NCBI GenBank assembly: GCA_009617715.1
Contig: VTFK01000459.1
Span: forward strand, 143,173-207,172
DNA: 64,000 nt
DNA from: Plectrocnemia conspersa
Lineage: Eukaryota > Arthropoda > Insecta > Trichoptera > Polycentropodidae
Direction: 5' to 3'
A program made the translations under genes and the position numbers. The notes below the pieces were generated by a model. That model was not told where the DNA came from. It searched no databases and saw only the letters and a list, made by a program, of their open reading frames with translations. Position 1 is the first letter of the stretch. Each line of letters begins with the position of its first letter. Shown piece after piece: positions 23,536-35,325 of the stretch.

Positions 23536-23802
23536 TTAGGTTGCATTGGTATGTTTTTCTTGAAGTTGTTGGTACTTGTTGTTCTGGAGGCGATGTTCAA
23601 CGGGATGCAAGGTGTAAGTCATCGGAGTAAATTCGTAGCCGTGTGGAGTCGGTTTTGCGCTGCGTTTTTGCGAGTGCGCCTTATCCCCACCACGCTGCTG
23701 GAAGGGATCGTAGGAATGCGGATCTACTTTTCGACGGCTGCTAGATCTGCGGGCAATACTCGCAAGAATTGTGCCGCGCGTGTGCCGTATCTCTCGACTC
23801 AT
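23536..23802 (-). CDS. Possible coding exon of unknown protein (minus strand)
   Basis: An 88-codon ATG-started minus-strand frame ends at the stop complementing 23536-23538. Its translation is polar and protein-like (for example SRRKVDPHSYDPFQQRGG, then PTPHGYEFTPMTYTLHPVEH, ending YQQLQEKHTNAT). The DNA is much richer in G+C than both flanks, and third-position G+C is near half. A plausible splice acceptor, ATTGCCCGCAG, would open an exon at about 23746. A 127-codon frame on the opposite strand overlaps but reads as a hydrophobic mix. I do not recognise a family. Alternatives are chance ORF or ancient insertion. Confidence 0.25.
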   Translation of the reverse strand: MSREIRHTRGTILASIARRSSSRRKVDPHSYDPFQQRGGDKAHSQKRSAKPTPHGYEFTPMTYTLHPVEHRLQNNKYQQLQEKHTNAT

Positions 23803-24039
23803 TTAATTTTTTTATGGTATTGTAACGTGCGACATAGTGAATTATTTATCACAGCTCTCAACAACGAGAGTATTTTTATAATAAATCATTTTCATACATA
23901 CACAAGACTGTGACATCTGGTCATCGCATTGGTTAATCAAAAAAGTACAATTCCTCTATACATACACAATGGCTTTTTAAAGAATTTAAAAGCGTTCATT
24001 CATATCGATGGACGTAAGAGCTTTTAGTTCGTTTATTTT

Positions 24040-24540
24040 TCTTCAATGGTGTGTCCGAATCTGACGTCACGAGGTGTGGCATAGTCATCAAGAGACTATA
24101 TGCATTCATGGGCGTGCTTCAAGCGGCAGCCAGTCGGGGACCTAGAGAGTTTCGCCGCTCTAAAAAATACATATATGGGATTAATCTAAACTTTCGCCGC
24201 TATGACGATGTAGTCTGTTATCTGGGAAAACTTTCCACGTTTCCATCTCCTTGCCACGCCACCCCGCGCCCCCCGTTCTCCGCTCCCTCCCCCCCGTTTT
24301 TGCTTTATCTCGCCATCCATCCCACCGCCTCCAACCACTTCACTTTTGCCCTGTTTTTGCCCCATCTTGCCCCCATTCATTCGCCCATTCCATCCAATGC
24401 CCCCCCAGCGGGTGCCCCGTCCCGTCCCCTTGCCTTCGCCGCACCATTCTTCATTATCGCGCTCGCAGAAACCTTGTAAAATTCAAAATGGCTGAACATA
24501 TAAATTGTGAATTTGAAAACTTCTCGCGAGCTCTCGCCCT
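24040..24540 (+). promoter_or_regulatory. C-rich island with an ATG in good insect context
   Basis: 24240-24440 is an extreme pyrimidine/C-rich tract on the plus strand (C runs at 24262-24265, 24269-24274, 24285-24287 and 24289-24295), giving G-rich tracts on the minus strand. Downstream, ATTCAAAATGGCTGAAC puts an ATG at 24488 in a near-ideal insect start context, opening a 64-codon frame to 24682 that begins MAEHINCEFENFSRALALGG. CTTCTCGCGAGCTCTCG at about 24518 is CpG-rich. This could be a promoter and first exon, but no product is recognised and no clear donor follows. Confidence 0.25.
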
Positions 24541-24699
24541 AGGCGGGCTCTCTCTCCTACGTTATATCAGGGCAACTTTGTACACTTATACTATATTATA
24601 TTGTGTGTACTATATACACACACATACAACGCCTCCCATAAAATATTCGCAAACCCTCAAATATTATTTCTTGAGCTCGTAAGAAAATCCCTGTCGTCG

Positions 24700-25838
24700 T
24701 TGTTATATTTCAAATTGTGTAGCGTTATTAATTAGTTTTGCGAAATTAGTTCGAGTATTGTGAGCCTTAAACTTATATTAGAAATACGAAAAACACATTA
24801 AGAAAATATATAACTATATATGTATATATATTTATATAATATATATATATACATCGGATAAACTAACTTACGTATATGTAAGAAATTTATTATATTAAAA
24901 ATTCGTAATAAGTAATTTTAAACTTAAGAGACTAATCATATGAAAACAAATAAGTATTTACACAAAATTAATAAACTTACTAGAAATTCTATTAATAATA
25001 ATAGGAAAAATGTACGACAATTAAATAATATATTTAGCTAAATTTCACAAGTAACCGTAATATTATTAAAGTAAAATACTTATTTGATTCAAAATTTAAA
25101 TCAAAGTGTATATCAATAATATGAATTACCAATCTTAAAAAAGTTTTTGTTTAGTGTCAATTAAAATTAATTCCTTAGCAAGAATCTTGTTGTACTGAAT
25201 TAATTTAGCACATACGGTACATCAAAAAACTATTTAAAAAATATGTAATTAAAAGTGACTTAACTATATATTTAAGGACATATGGCGCATTTAAAAATAG
25301 CATTTAAGTTCTTAAATTTCAACTCAACTATATATTGAATTACTTTTACTTATAATTATTTGTGCAGTATTTATTTATAATATTGCATAGTTTTAAATCC
25401 AGTTTTTAAAAAAAAAAATTAAAAAATAGATTTAATGAATAAATGCGTAATAAGTTAATAAAACTTAATTAATTTTGATGTATTTTAAACTGATACAAAA
25501 ATTTTTATGACACATTTTTCTATGAACTGATAAAAAACATATGTTTTCAAAATCTTCCGGTATATATAAGGAACTGTCAAATTAAGGTTTTTGACAACTT
25601 TTGGTGTACTTAAACACAGAGCGCATATTTAAAAACATATATATAACAAATTGTATTCACACAAAATAAGGAAAATATTTTATACTAGATATTTAAATGA
25701 AATAATATTATAATAGCACCTATGAATAATATAAAATTAAATTAGGAATTTGTTAAGTTTTTATTTATAAAAACATTTCTTTCACAATTTTTATTCAAAA
25801 GAAATAAATAATATTTTTTTATTTAAAAGATAAAATAA
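24700..25838. other. A+T-rich stretch with TA repeats
   Basis: TA-dinucleotide-rich DNA lies at about 24815-24855. The rest is featureless A+T-rich sequence without a gene. Confidence 0.5.
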
Positions 25839-26143
25839 AGGACGGAATAGCGTAGTTCATAACGTCTTAGACTAGTAACTCGGAGGTTGCGGGCTCGAGC
25901 CAAATTTGCGAATTTTTCTTTATAAAAAAGCGCTATTATTAGCTTCAGTTGCAGTGACATCTTTTGATAAAATATTGTATAGCACATAATAATTTATATT
26001 TATTAATATAGATGTCACCGATTCACAGACTTTCAGTCTGATGGTTAATACTTACTTATAGGTATTCAATATGTTTGATTGACTTACACAGTTTGTACAG
26101 ATTTGCCCGTTGTAACGCATTGGGGCTACGTCTGTTATATTTT
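25839..26143 (+). mobile_element. tRNA-derived SINE with LINE-like tail
   Basis: The head has box A TAGCGTAGTTC (about 25849) and box B GGGCTCGAGCC (about 25890). The body carries GCTTCAGTTGCAGTGACAT and GACTTTCAGTCTGATGG. The 3' end (26111-26140) is TGTAACGCATTGGGGCTACG followed by TCTGTTATATT, close to the non-LTR tail at 14.4 and 16.3 kb (GTGACGCATTGGGGTAAC). Confidence 0.82.
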
Positions 26144-27185
26144 TTAAATAATATTTATAGTCTGATATTAAATAATTTAAAAATGCAAATTTTTACAATA
26201 ATCTAATGCTTTAGTTTAAAAATAAACTTGAATTAAAAATCTAGGTTTTAACTGAAATTAAACTATAATATATGTATAATACTAATGGTATTGTGATACT
26301 CCTAAATGACGTAAATTATAAGTTTTATTTTAATAATTTACAGTGATGAAAAAAGCTACAGACATAAATATTTTTAACGATAGTGTTGTGGTTTAATTCT
26401 TGAAAATAATTATTTTCGACATATATAACTTTAATAATTTATCATATGTTAAGAATAAACATCTCTTACCATTAATTTTATTAAGTTTAAAATACATTAA
26501 AAATAGTATGTTATACAACACAGGCAATTTTTATTTTTATTTTAGTTACCATGAAACCCCAGTGGTATATTTCAGTGACTGAATTTAAATATCATATAGA
26601 ACCTATTGTTTATATTTTAATTTTATCATGTCTAAAAGATAGAAATTAGTGATTATAAAAATAAATTTAAATGCAAGAAATCTAATTGCTAATTAAAAAT
26701 TAGATAGCATTTTAACTATTGGTTAAAGTTCATGAATGTTACCTGAAAAACATGTTTTTAAATTTTTATCGTGTTTGGAAGATTAGAATTTTATGATTAC
26801 CATATAATTATAATTTATATGTTAAAAAAGTTAATATACAATGCTAACGCCTCTCTGGAATAAACAGGGTAGTAGTGTATAATTTTAAATTGAGCTGCAA
26901 ATTCATATTTGTACACCTGGACTTTAATTTCATTTAATTTAAATATCATATTTGCTTTAAAAAATTAGCTTTTATCGTGGCGTTTAAACCAATAGTTAAT
27001 AATCACGGTTTGTCTGAAAAAAATGTTAAATAAAAAAATCATCTAAATTAAAATATTGTTATTTTAACATTAAAAATATCTACTTGGAAAACTTACATTA
27101 GAACAAAATGTCTGAGAACACATCGCTTTATAGGCAAAAGCACATATTTAAATGTTTTTAGATCTACAGTTAAATATAGCATCAT
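26144..27185. other. A+T-rich, no gene
   Basis: Only short A+T-driven frames (for example 26400-26582) occur. No element is recognised. Confidence 0.5.
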
Positions 27186-27486
27186 ACATGATAGACATGT
27201 AGTAAAGTTCATTGACTTATATCTTAAAAAATTAAGATCGAGTCCAATATAGAAAATATTGTTTTTCAATTTTTATCGTGGCTGGGAGATCGGAATTAGT
27301 GAATATTATTATAAATATAAGCATTGCTTACAGATTAGGTTTTTCTAAATTATCATATCTCACGGATTAATATCGTGATAAATATTTAAAATAAAATTTG
27401 ACAGGGTCTTGCATAGTGACAACAATTTATAATTTTTTAATAGATGTCATTGATTTTTCTGGTTTGCCGTTGCTTACTTAATAGTT
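27186..27486 (+). mobile_element. tRNA-derived SINE, GGGAGATC type
   Basis: The box-A-like region is ATGTAGTAAAGTTCATTG and box B is AAGATCGAGTCC (about 27233). The body then runs TCGTGGCTGGGAGATCGGAA, CTTACAGATTAGG, CTCACGGATTAATATCGTGA, and GGGTCTTGCATAGTGAC. The tail has AGATGTCATTGATTTTTCTG and CCGTTGCTTACTTAATAG. No clear GCATTGGG block remains at the end. Confidence 0.82.
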
Positions 27487-28135
27487 TTTGATTTATAATT
27501 AACTTAAAATTAAATATACATATATTTGTATGTATTATTAAAAAACTATTTCTGCTTCTATACAAATTAATTAGTATTAAAAATTGTAGGCCTGAAGTAT
27601 ATAGTATCTTAAGACATTTTTTGTATTATTTAAGCAGTCACAAAATCGGATTATTCTGACTTTTTCATAATACTATATTGCCTTTGACAAATAGCATCTT
27701 TAGACATATCTACAAATATACAGTCAACAATATATAATACGCTGTTCATAGCACAAAGCATTGTCTTGTTTCTGGCGCGCTGCAGTATACATATACGTAT
27801 GATATGTCGTTTGTCTTGGGGGTAAATTGAGATTTCCAAAGATAATTTTAAAGTTTACTTTCTCATAGGGCTCAGCGAAGGGGTTAAAGCTCCTTCGAGC
27901 GCGATTTCCCATCTTCCGTTCTTACATACGTAATGAGTTAGCTCTTCTTGTTATTTGCCAGAGCTTTCTTCATTTCTCTCCCTTACAGCTCTCGGATATA
28001 CCGACCCCCGCGGAGCTTATTAGGCTTTCGAGAGACAAACATCGGCGTAGGCAGATATTCTGCACTTATTTCGCATATAATAAATATTTTCGGTGTCTTG
28101 ATTAAAGCTAACGTTAATTAGAATAATTTAAACAC
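27487..28135. other. Non-coding, GC content rising toward 27.8 kb
   Basis: Two overlapping short minus-strand frames (27651-27912) have no recognisable domain. 27880-28060 is GC-richer, for example ACCGACCCCCGCGGAGC at about 28000. Confidence 0.35.
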
Positions 28136-29130
28136 AAACACAGCACTCCTCTCTCTCTTTCTCTATCCGAAATGAACCCCAACCCTCGGATCGCGCCAAA
28201 GCTCCTTATTTCGCTCGAAGCGGCCTCGCGTCATAAATTATACAAAATAAATAGTGACTTTCTAGAGCGCCTAGATAGGGGTAAGTGCCACCCGCCCCTA
28301 TTCAGGGTGGCGAACGTAAAAATCCTGCGAAGATGATGACGTAAACGTGAGCCGTTAACGTTGAATTTTCGTCATAAAGCGAGCGGCGTTATACTCGTTA
28401 AATAAACTATAAAAATGATATTGGATTTTTATGTTGTGATGATTTAGCTTAATGGCATTGTAAACTATTTATAAAAATATAAAAATACAATTCAAATAAT
28501 AATATTTTTCTAACAAAATTTTCTTTGACATGAAAATAACGAGCTTTAAAAAAAACATATGATATCCAGTTTTTTTTTTGACTGAATAGTTGAATTTCAT
28601 GTTCAGTTTTTACATTTTATTTTTTAGAAACGCATTATTGAATCTATAAAATAAAATATTACATAAATACATGTTAAGCACACCCATGCCACTCGACAAC
28701 AATGATAACAAACGATCAACTAAAAAGGGGTGAAAAAACAGGTTCTTCTCCAAAACTCGATTTCGAATCATTCACCCCAAAACTCGTTCCTCCATAATGT
28801 ATCTCGCAGATTGGTTGTATCGCATATTGAATCGCGAACGAAGCGGAAAAACTAGTTTTAGCCGGTGGTGTAGAGAATGTAGAACGGGGTGGAGAGAAAC
28901 GGCGGTCGTGCGCGCTTGCGTTAACAGTTTCGTTTTACGACGCGGCGCCGAATTGACTTTTCCTCCATTTTCCAATTCCATCTTCCATTTCCATACCCGG
29001 CTCCGGCGGCTGTAAAACACTATTTTCATCTTACGTTCAAATGAAAACCCCCTTTTGTGTATGTGTTTTTAACGACCTCCAAATACTCGTAAGGCGTGCG
29101 CGAATGGCACGGCCGCTCGACTACTGTTGT
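28136..29130. promoter_or_regulatory. Two GC-rich islands with a GAGA run and a donor-like site
   Basis: 28140-28400 contains CTCCTCTCTCTCTTTCTC (28146-28163, a GAGA-factor-type run), CGCGTCATAAATTATAC and GCGAGCGGCG. It also has GGGGTAAGTGCCACCCGCC at about 28276 (donor-like GTAAGTG). 28740-29130 is a second island with TGCGCGCTTGCG-type CpG-dense words and overlapping short frames on both strands, neither with a domain. The stretch between them (28400-28720) is A+T-rich. Function is inferred only from composition and motifs. Confidence 0.25.
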
Positions 29131-30424
29131 AACTCACTTATCCGACACTAACATATAAATAAAATTATAATGGACAACAAAATATTTGCCATAAGGATCA
29201 AATAAATTAATTTAGGTTGAAATGTGAATGCATATTAAAAATATTATATTTTTTTTTAATTTTAATGTATAAAACCTATTTTTGGGAGTCATAATTTTTT
29301 TGTAAGATTTCTTCTACTTCAAAAAAATTATTAATTAAATTGTTAAAATTATACTAAATATATATTTATTATTTAAAGCTGAGTTTTAGACTTTATATTA
29401 TGATAATTAGTATTTAAATTATAATATATAATAGCACATAGTGAGCATTTTTATATATTAAAAAATCGCTATTAAAATTTGTCTTGTGTTTATTTTATAA
29501 AATGAGAATTTCTGTTATTGTAATTAAGTAATAAAAATCTTGCTTGTTTCAAAAGCAGCTTAATGTAATGATTATTAAAAAATTATAACAATCTAAATAA
29601 GCTCATAGATTAAAATGATATTGAGATATCGCCTAGCTCTAGTTTTTTTTAATCACATATTTTTAGAGACAGGTTTACAATATTAATTATATTTATAATA
29701 AAGAAAATATAGTAAGAAATGGACTAATAAAAAGACGCGTGTGATCAAATTGTAATTTTTTTTAGTAAAATGTAAAAACACGTAGTATTTGTTAAAAAAT
29801 GTAATTATTTTATTTATATGTAAAATTAAAATATATTATTGAAACTCATAATTACAAAAAAATATGAAAGGCTACTTTTAAACAAAAAAATTATTTTTAA
29901 ATGCTTTTATTAGTTTTGTAAAAAAACATTTATCTGTAGTTTTCTAATAGTAAATAAAATAAATTTATATAAACTGAAAAAAATACGATGGACTAAGCTA
30001 ATTTTTATGATAAATTATTTAATTAACTTACTATTGAAAAACATCTTATACTTTATTAAAATAAACTGCTTTTAAATGTACCACTACAAAAATACCAATA
30101 TTTGATTTATATGTTAAATTAAAAATTATTATTTCAACTACTAATCATTAAAAAATAATATGTTGAGCTACCTATATATATATATAATATAAAACACTTC
30201 TTTTTAAATGAAAACAGTTATTTTGTTAAAAAATATAAATATGTAGATTTAACAATAAATATTATATTATTGTAATTTTAAAGTGAAATTAATGTATGCT
30301 TAATTAATAAATTACCAAAAAAAGCTGTTTTAAATGTGCCACTTATTTTTATATGCATACAGTATTCGTGTTATATAGTTATTAAATTACGAAAGCAAAG
30401 ATAAAGCTCATTACAGTAGTTTTT
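29131..30424. other. A+T desert
   Basis: Nearly pure A+T with a short TA repeat near 30175-30188. No gene or element is recognised. Confidence 0.55.
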
Positions 30425-30560
30425 TTGTCATTTAAATACTTCCCATTTTTATTAAAGCTTTCACGCATTTGGAACGGACCCACCTTTTTTATGCAGCGGT
30501 ATAAAAAATGCAGCCGTTGTAAAACATTAAAAAATATTAGTACAAACTTAATTTTGAACA
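30425..30560 (+). repeat. Dispersed repeat copy (same family as 56.3, 57.4 and 57.8 kb)
   Basis: Landmarks are TACTTCCCATTTTTATTAAA, CTTTCACGCATTTGGAACGG, ACCTTTTTTATGCAGCGGTA, AAAAATGCAGCCGTTGTAAA and ATATTAGTACAAA. All have counterparts in the other copies in the same order. The overlapping short frames have no meaning as proteins. Confidence 0.78.
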
Positions 30561-30600
30561 AAATAGGCAAAACATTTTTCTCAATATATAATTCTCTATA

Positions 30601-30882
30601 TTCTATTTGCGCTAACACAGCCAGTTCGACAGCTATCCATTGCATAAAAATTCATAATTGAGAAAGAGATGCCAAGTTTGGGTTTACGCCTCTACTATTA
30701 GTTCTGAAGCACACGATACGGATATACGTTCGATATACTTATCATTACACCTGTTTATATTTTGAACAAATTTATGAAAATTAAAATCATTACTATATTT
30801 TTTAAATTTTTAATTAATTAAAGTATAATGATGAAATGGATTGCTCTCAAACTGACTGTGTTAACGCCAATATAAAATAGAA
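30601..30882. mobile_element. MITE-like element with about 45-bp terminal inverted repeats, copy 1
   Basis: The left end 30601-30645 (TTCTATTTGCGCTAACACAG, then CCAGTTCGACAGCTATCCAT) and right end 30831-30882 are imperfect reverse complements. The right end read inward has GTTAACACAGTCAGTTTGAG and AGCAATCCATTTCAT. The roughly 185-bp interior has GATGCCAAGTTTGGGTTTAC and no ORF. A second, related copy lies at 53474-53668. The family is not identified. Confidence 0.85.
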
Positions 30883-31695
30883 GAAACATATTCCACAAAA
30901 AACTGAATAAACAAGCAAGATAAAATAGTCTGCTTTATATGTTATATTAATATAATAAATATTAAATTACCCGACTTTTAAATATACTATTTAAATTATA
31001 ATGCTTATAATAATTTTGTTATATATATATTTAAAAAAAAATTTAATTGTACAAAATACTCATTTATTTACATATTTTTTTGTTAATGTGAGTACTATTT
31101 AACATTCATATTTAAACAAATAATTCAAAAAAAATATGGTCTTACTTTTAAATGTGCCCTTTATTTTTTAATTTTATGCATTTTTTTTGTTAACTACAAG
31201 GATATTAAAAAAAATTTAAATTGCACATAAAACTTGCAACATATAAAATTATATCTTAAATTAAAATAATAACTTTAATCACAAAAAAAATTTTTTTTTG
31301 AATTTTTTGTAAATAATTTAAGTTATTGTATAAAATACTTTAAAACATATTATTAATTTTATGCACTAATAATAGAAAAATATACTATAAAGGGTTATTT
31401 AACAATATATGTATTTTTAAGGGAATTCTAAATTGATTTAGTTTATTTATTTAATATTTAAGAAATGCTAAAATTTATTAACTAAATATACAACAAAAAT
31501 ATTGCTTATACATCACTATACTTACGCAATTTAAAAAAATATAATTCTGCATCAAGTAATATAAAAATTTGCATTAAATTAAAAAAAATATTAAAGAAAC
31601 AATAAATTAATATGATACATAATAAAAAAAACGAAAATAATTATATTATTTAATGCGTAAAATAATTGTCTAATTTTCTTCTATATATTTTATTT
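30883..31695. other. A+T desert
   Basis: No gene or element recognised. Confidence 0.55.
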
Positions 31696-32012
31696 AACCA
31701 GTGCTATATATTAGTGACTAATACCTGAAAGACATATGTTCGAATCACATATGGCGTTTAGTAATTTTCATTGTGTCTTGGAAATCGGAATTAGTGGTTA
31801 TTATATAATACATTTGAGATTGACTCTCACAGCTTAGGTTTTTATTTTAAATTTCTCATAATATCACGAACATGTTTTACATGTGACGTATATTGATTAT
31901 AAGCTGTAATAATATTTTATACAAAATAAATATTTAAATAATTTGCTTTCAGTCTGGTGTCTCATTACTAGTATTTGTTGATTGTGCATTGGGCTAACGC
32001 CTGTCATGTTTA
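31696..32012 (+). mobile_element. tRNA-derived SINE with LINE-like tail
   Basis: The head includes TTAGTGACTAATACCTGAAA and box B ATGTTCGAATCAC (about 31737). The body has GTGTCTTGGAAATCGGAATT, TCACAGCTTAGG and ATATCACGAACATG. The 3' end is TGTGCATTGGGCTAACGCCT followed by GTCATGTTT (31984-32011), again similar to the non-LTR tail. Confidence 0.82.
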
Positions 32013-32129
32013 TAATAAATAAAAATTATTTTCAAATAAATGTAAAATATTTTAAAAACTCAACCAAAGTGTATCACAAATTGAATATAATTATTAATTT
32101 TCCTATCTTATCTAATGAAATAAATTAAT

Positions 32130-32720
32130 GCACGTCGGCGTGTAAAACTTAAAACAATGCGGAAGCCGGCAGTTGTGTCAGGGGTACGAGCGCGGCGCGA
32201 AACTTCACCGACAACAGAGTATTTCAGAATTTCTGAGCAAATTTAAAGAGAAATATGGCGCTGTAATGAATCGCGGATGCTGTAAGGCGGAGGGAGTTGG
32301 CAGCGGCGGACGGGATAGGAAAAAGGGTGGCGGTTCGAGGGTGGGTTTGCTTCGGAGCCGAGCAGAGGAGAGAGAGGGGTGGCTGGGGGTTTTTTGGCGG
32401 TCGGGGTTGTGGGGATTCAGCCGAAACGTGGTTGTAGTTTTAACCCGAGATATACGTCTAAGGAAAAGTTTGGGGAATATCTCTCGGTATATGGGCGTGC
32501 GTGCTTCAGCTAGTTAAGAGCTGAAAAACGGAACCGCTATGTGTGTATGTGTGTTTGTATGTGTGTATGTGTAGCCAAGTGAGCACAAACGCATTCTCCA
32601 AGCATCGTTACGCCACTTTGGGCATTCGATAATGTCAAAACGGCGGACATAATTGCCGAATACCGCAAAGATGTGCGTTTCTATGAGAGAGGATGAGGGT
32701 CGTTATTTAGTTGCCAAATC
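32130..32720. promoter_or_regulatory. GC-rich, G-tract island with ATATGGCGCTG
   Basis: 32140-32520 is strongly G-rich on the plus strand. G4-capable tracts lie at about 32375-32415 (GGGGTGGCTGGGGG, then TTTTTTGGCGGTCGGGG, then TTGTGGGG). AATATGGCGCTGTAATG occurs at about 32252. Further down come TG-rich DNA (about 32537-32572) and a mildly GC-rich part to 32720. The 114-codon frame at 32173-32517 lacks an ATG start at its 5' end and looks like low-complexity G-rich reading. Regulatory function is inference. Confidence 0.28.
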
Positions 32721-33229
32721 ATAACGTTTAAAGCAAAAAGCGTAACCCGCTGTAATCCATTCCCAAGTGAGCTTACTAATGTAATGCATACATATAACTA
32801 AGTTGTTTATTACCTGATAACAGGTTAAAGCTTCTAAGACGAACCAAGTGTTATTGTCGATTTTTTAAAACGTTCTTTTTATTCTGATACATTTACAAAT
32901 TATAAATAAAATGCATAGTACAAGTTTACAAATATTTTTGATACAAAATAGTAAAAAAAAAATTACAATATACATTGCAAGGTATACAACTAAAAATAAA
33001 AATGATAAAGACAATAAAGAATTTAAGAGCAAAATAAATTTTTAAAATTATATATTAGTAAATTAATCATATTTGCTAAAAAAATTAATAAATTTTGTAT
33101 GAAAGATGCATATTTTTTTATTTGTACTTTAAAGAACTTATTGCTTTTTTTTTATATAAAATAATTTTATAAAGAATGTTTTTTCTAATTGTATTAGCCC
33201 TTACATATTTATTTATTTTACTTATCTAT
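32721..33229. other. A+T-rich, no gene
   Basis: No gene or element was recognised. Confidence 0.5.
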
Positions 33230-33595
33230 TATATTTTTTGTTGTCCCAATGCATTATAAGATAGTAAACCCAATCAATAATTACTAAGTAAATAATGAGA
33301 CACCAGATTGAAATCAAAGTATTTAAATCAATGACATATATAATAATAAATATAAACTATAATTACTTGATTTCACTATGCAAGACCTAGCTAGATTTTA
33401 TTATAATTATTTATAACGATACTCATCCGTAAGTTTAGTAAAATCTAGAAAGACCTAATCTGTCATTATTGGTCTAAATTATAAATATATAATAATTATT
33501 AACCTTCCTGACACAATTAAAATTAATAGTTTCTACATCGAATTCGAACTTAGGTCTCTTAGGTATTGGTCACTGAATTTTACCATAAATGTGCC
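33230..33595 (-). mobile_element. tRNA-derived SINE (minus strand) with LINE-like tail
   Basis: On the minus strand, GGTAAAATTCAGTGACCAAT (box A region) is followed by CTAAGTTCGAATTCG (box B). The body then runs ATTAGGTCTTTCTAG, ACTTACGGATGAGTATCGTT, and TCTAGCTAGGTCTTGCATAG. It closes with CTTATAATGCATTGGGACAA (complement of 33241-33260). All modules of the family are present in order. Confidence 0.85.
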
Positions 33596-33949
33596 GTGTG
33601 TGCTTATATTTCATAAGTTTATTTTCATTATAGTTTGATATTAATAATCAGTAATTATTTTACTGTGTGAAAATATAAATATTTTGATTATTATTTTTAT
33701 TTTATTAAAATGTATTAAAAATATTAATATTATTTTATTTTAAATGACTTGTGGTTTAAAAAGAAAAGTATTACTGGCGTTTCTTTACACGAGGCAAAAT
33801 TATTTTATTTTTTGTGGATAGATATAGGTCTAAAAGTCGCGATAGCGGCAAGCCACTTAAAGCAAACTTCCGAAATATGATTATTTAATTTAATTTAATT
33901 TAATACAAATATTTATTTAATGCTGAATTTAGATTTTATATCAGCTTAT
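33596..33949. other. A+T-rich spacer between two SINEs
   Basis: No gene is seen. 33800-33870 is slightly GC-richer (GTCGCGATAGCGGCAAGCC). Confidence 0.5.
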
Positions 33950-34188
33950 CGCAGCTCAGTCACTATGTAAGATATAGTAAAATTTTATTTTAAATATTAT
34001 TTACGATATATATCTGTAAGATAAGAAAAATCTAGGAAAACATAATCTGTGTTTGTCGATAGTAATTAAAATTATATTAAATCACGAATTCCAATCTTTC
34101 AGGCATAATATAAATCAAAAAAGTTTTATATGGGATTCGAGCTTAGATTGTATTATTCTCCGATCTGATAGAAATAATTATATTTATC
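33950..34188 (-). mobile_element. tRNA-derived SINE fragment (minus strand)
   Basis: On the minus strand, TCTAAGCTCGAATCCCATAT (box B) is followed by CTGAAAGATTGGAATTCGTG, a diverged GGGAGATC block. Then come ACAGATTATG, TTTCCTAGATTTTTCTTATC, ACAGATATATATCGTAA and CTTACATAGTGACTGAG. The 3' tail is missing or diverged. Confidence 0.72.
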
Positions 34189-35325
34189 ATTAATATTAAT
34201 TCTAATTTTTTAAATTAGATTTAAACCTATGACCTTTAATTTATAAATATAATTAATAATACATATTTACATACAAGTTCTTATTAATATTAAAGCAAAA
34301 TATGATTTAAAAAAAACTGTTTACAATTTTGCTCTCCACAATATCGAGAAGCTATATTAGAATCCTTTTTAATTCCACTATAATTCTAGGACACTTTTAG
34401 GGTGGGAAAGGTAAAGGTACGCCCACTTTGGTTTCATATGGGACAAAACCCTTTTCCTTTTTTGATGTCGCTCGTTTTATTCAATAACACAAACCTTAAA
34501 ATATTACGCAAACACTGTGTTTTTATTACAATCTAGTGTACGTACTATAAAATTTCTAAACACGCACACACATACACAAATATATATATTTAACACAAAT
34601 TTACATACATATAATACACGCACAAGTATACGTACAGACGAAACAATAGCGAAACTCTGCGTATAAACGTTTCGAAATTAGCTCGCGAATTAATAACCCC
34701 CAATTAAATTTCCTTTATAACTTTGCACCCCTAATGCTTCTAGTTCTCATCCCCCAGCGACGAAGGGTCGCTATCTCCAACTCTTTCTCGTCGGATCTCT
34801 TACGTTTCATCTTGTGACGAGCCATTGTGATCTTTCCACCCCTTGAACGTAATTTAATGTCTTAATCTTTGAAATTGCCGACTGATGCTCCCCAACATGC
34901 CTTTATTTATATTATATTGAAAGTTATTTTATAAAATAATTGAAACACTTTTCATACATATTTTTAAGAAAATAAATATGTGAGATTGTATTTTTATTCA
35001 TTAAAAAAAAATTAAATCATTAAAATATGCAATAAGGCATCAATGATGCTCGACTTTGTTATGTGGAGCGCGTTATGTATTATACACTAGTTTGTATCAA
35101 CATTGTATGTAATTCTAATGAAACTAAGTACTTCTTTTAGAGAGTATTAAAAAAAATATTTTTTTTTATATATTTATCCGTATTTGTATCATAGTGCTTT
35201 TTTGCTAAGAGCGTTAGTATACAATTCGTGACATTCGTAGCATATCTTCTATTTAATAAATCACTTTTTAAAATGGCTGCGCTACTGTGTCGACAACAGC
35301 GTGAGATTTAAAGTTCTTTTTAAGT
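34189..35325. other. Non-coding; GC-richer at 34390-34850
   Basis: 34390-34480 and 34610-34850 are richer in G+C (for example CATCCCCCAGCGACGAAGGG at about 34748). No ORF or element was recognised. 34880-35250 is A+T-rich. AAAATGGCTGCGCTAC at 35270 is another ATGGC-type motif. Confidence 0.4.

Noticed and set aside
24051..24479. 142-codon frame and overlapping 143-codon frame through the C-rich tract
   Set aside because: The proline-rich reading is forced by C runs, the two frames overlap each other, the first has no ATG at its start, and no domain is seen.
32173..32517. 114-codon plus frame in the G-rich island
   Set aside because: It begins at TTG, is glycine/arginine-rich because of G tracts, and has no recognisable domain or splice context.
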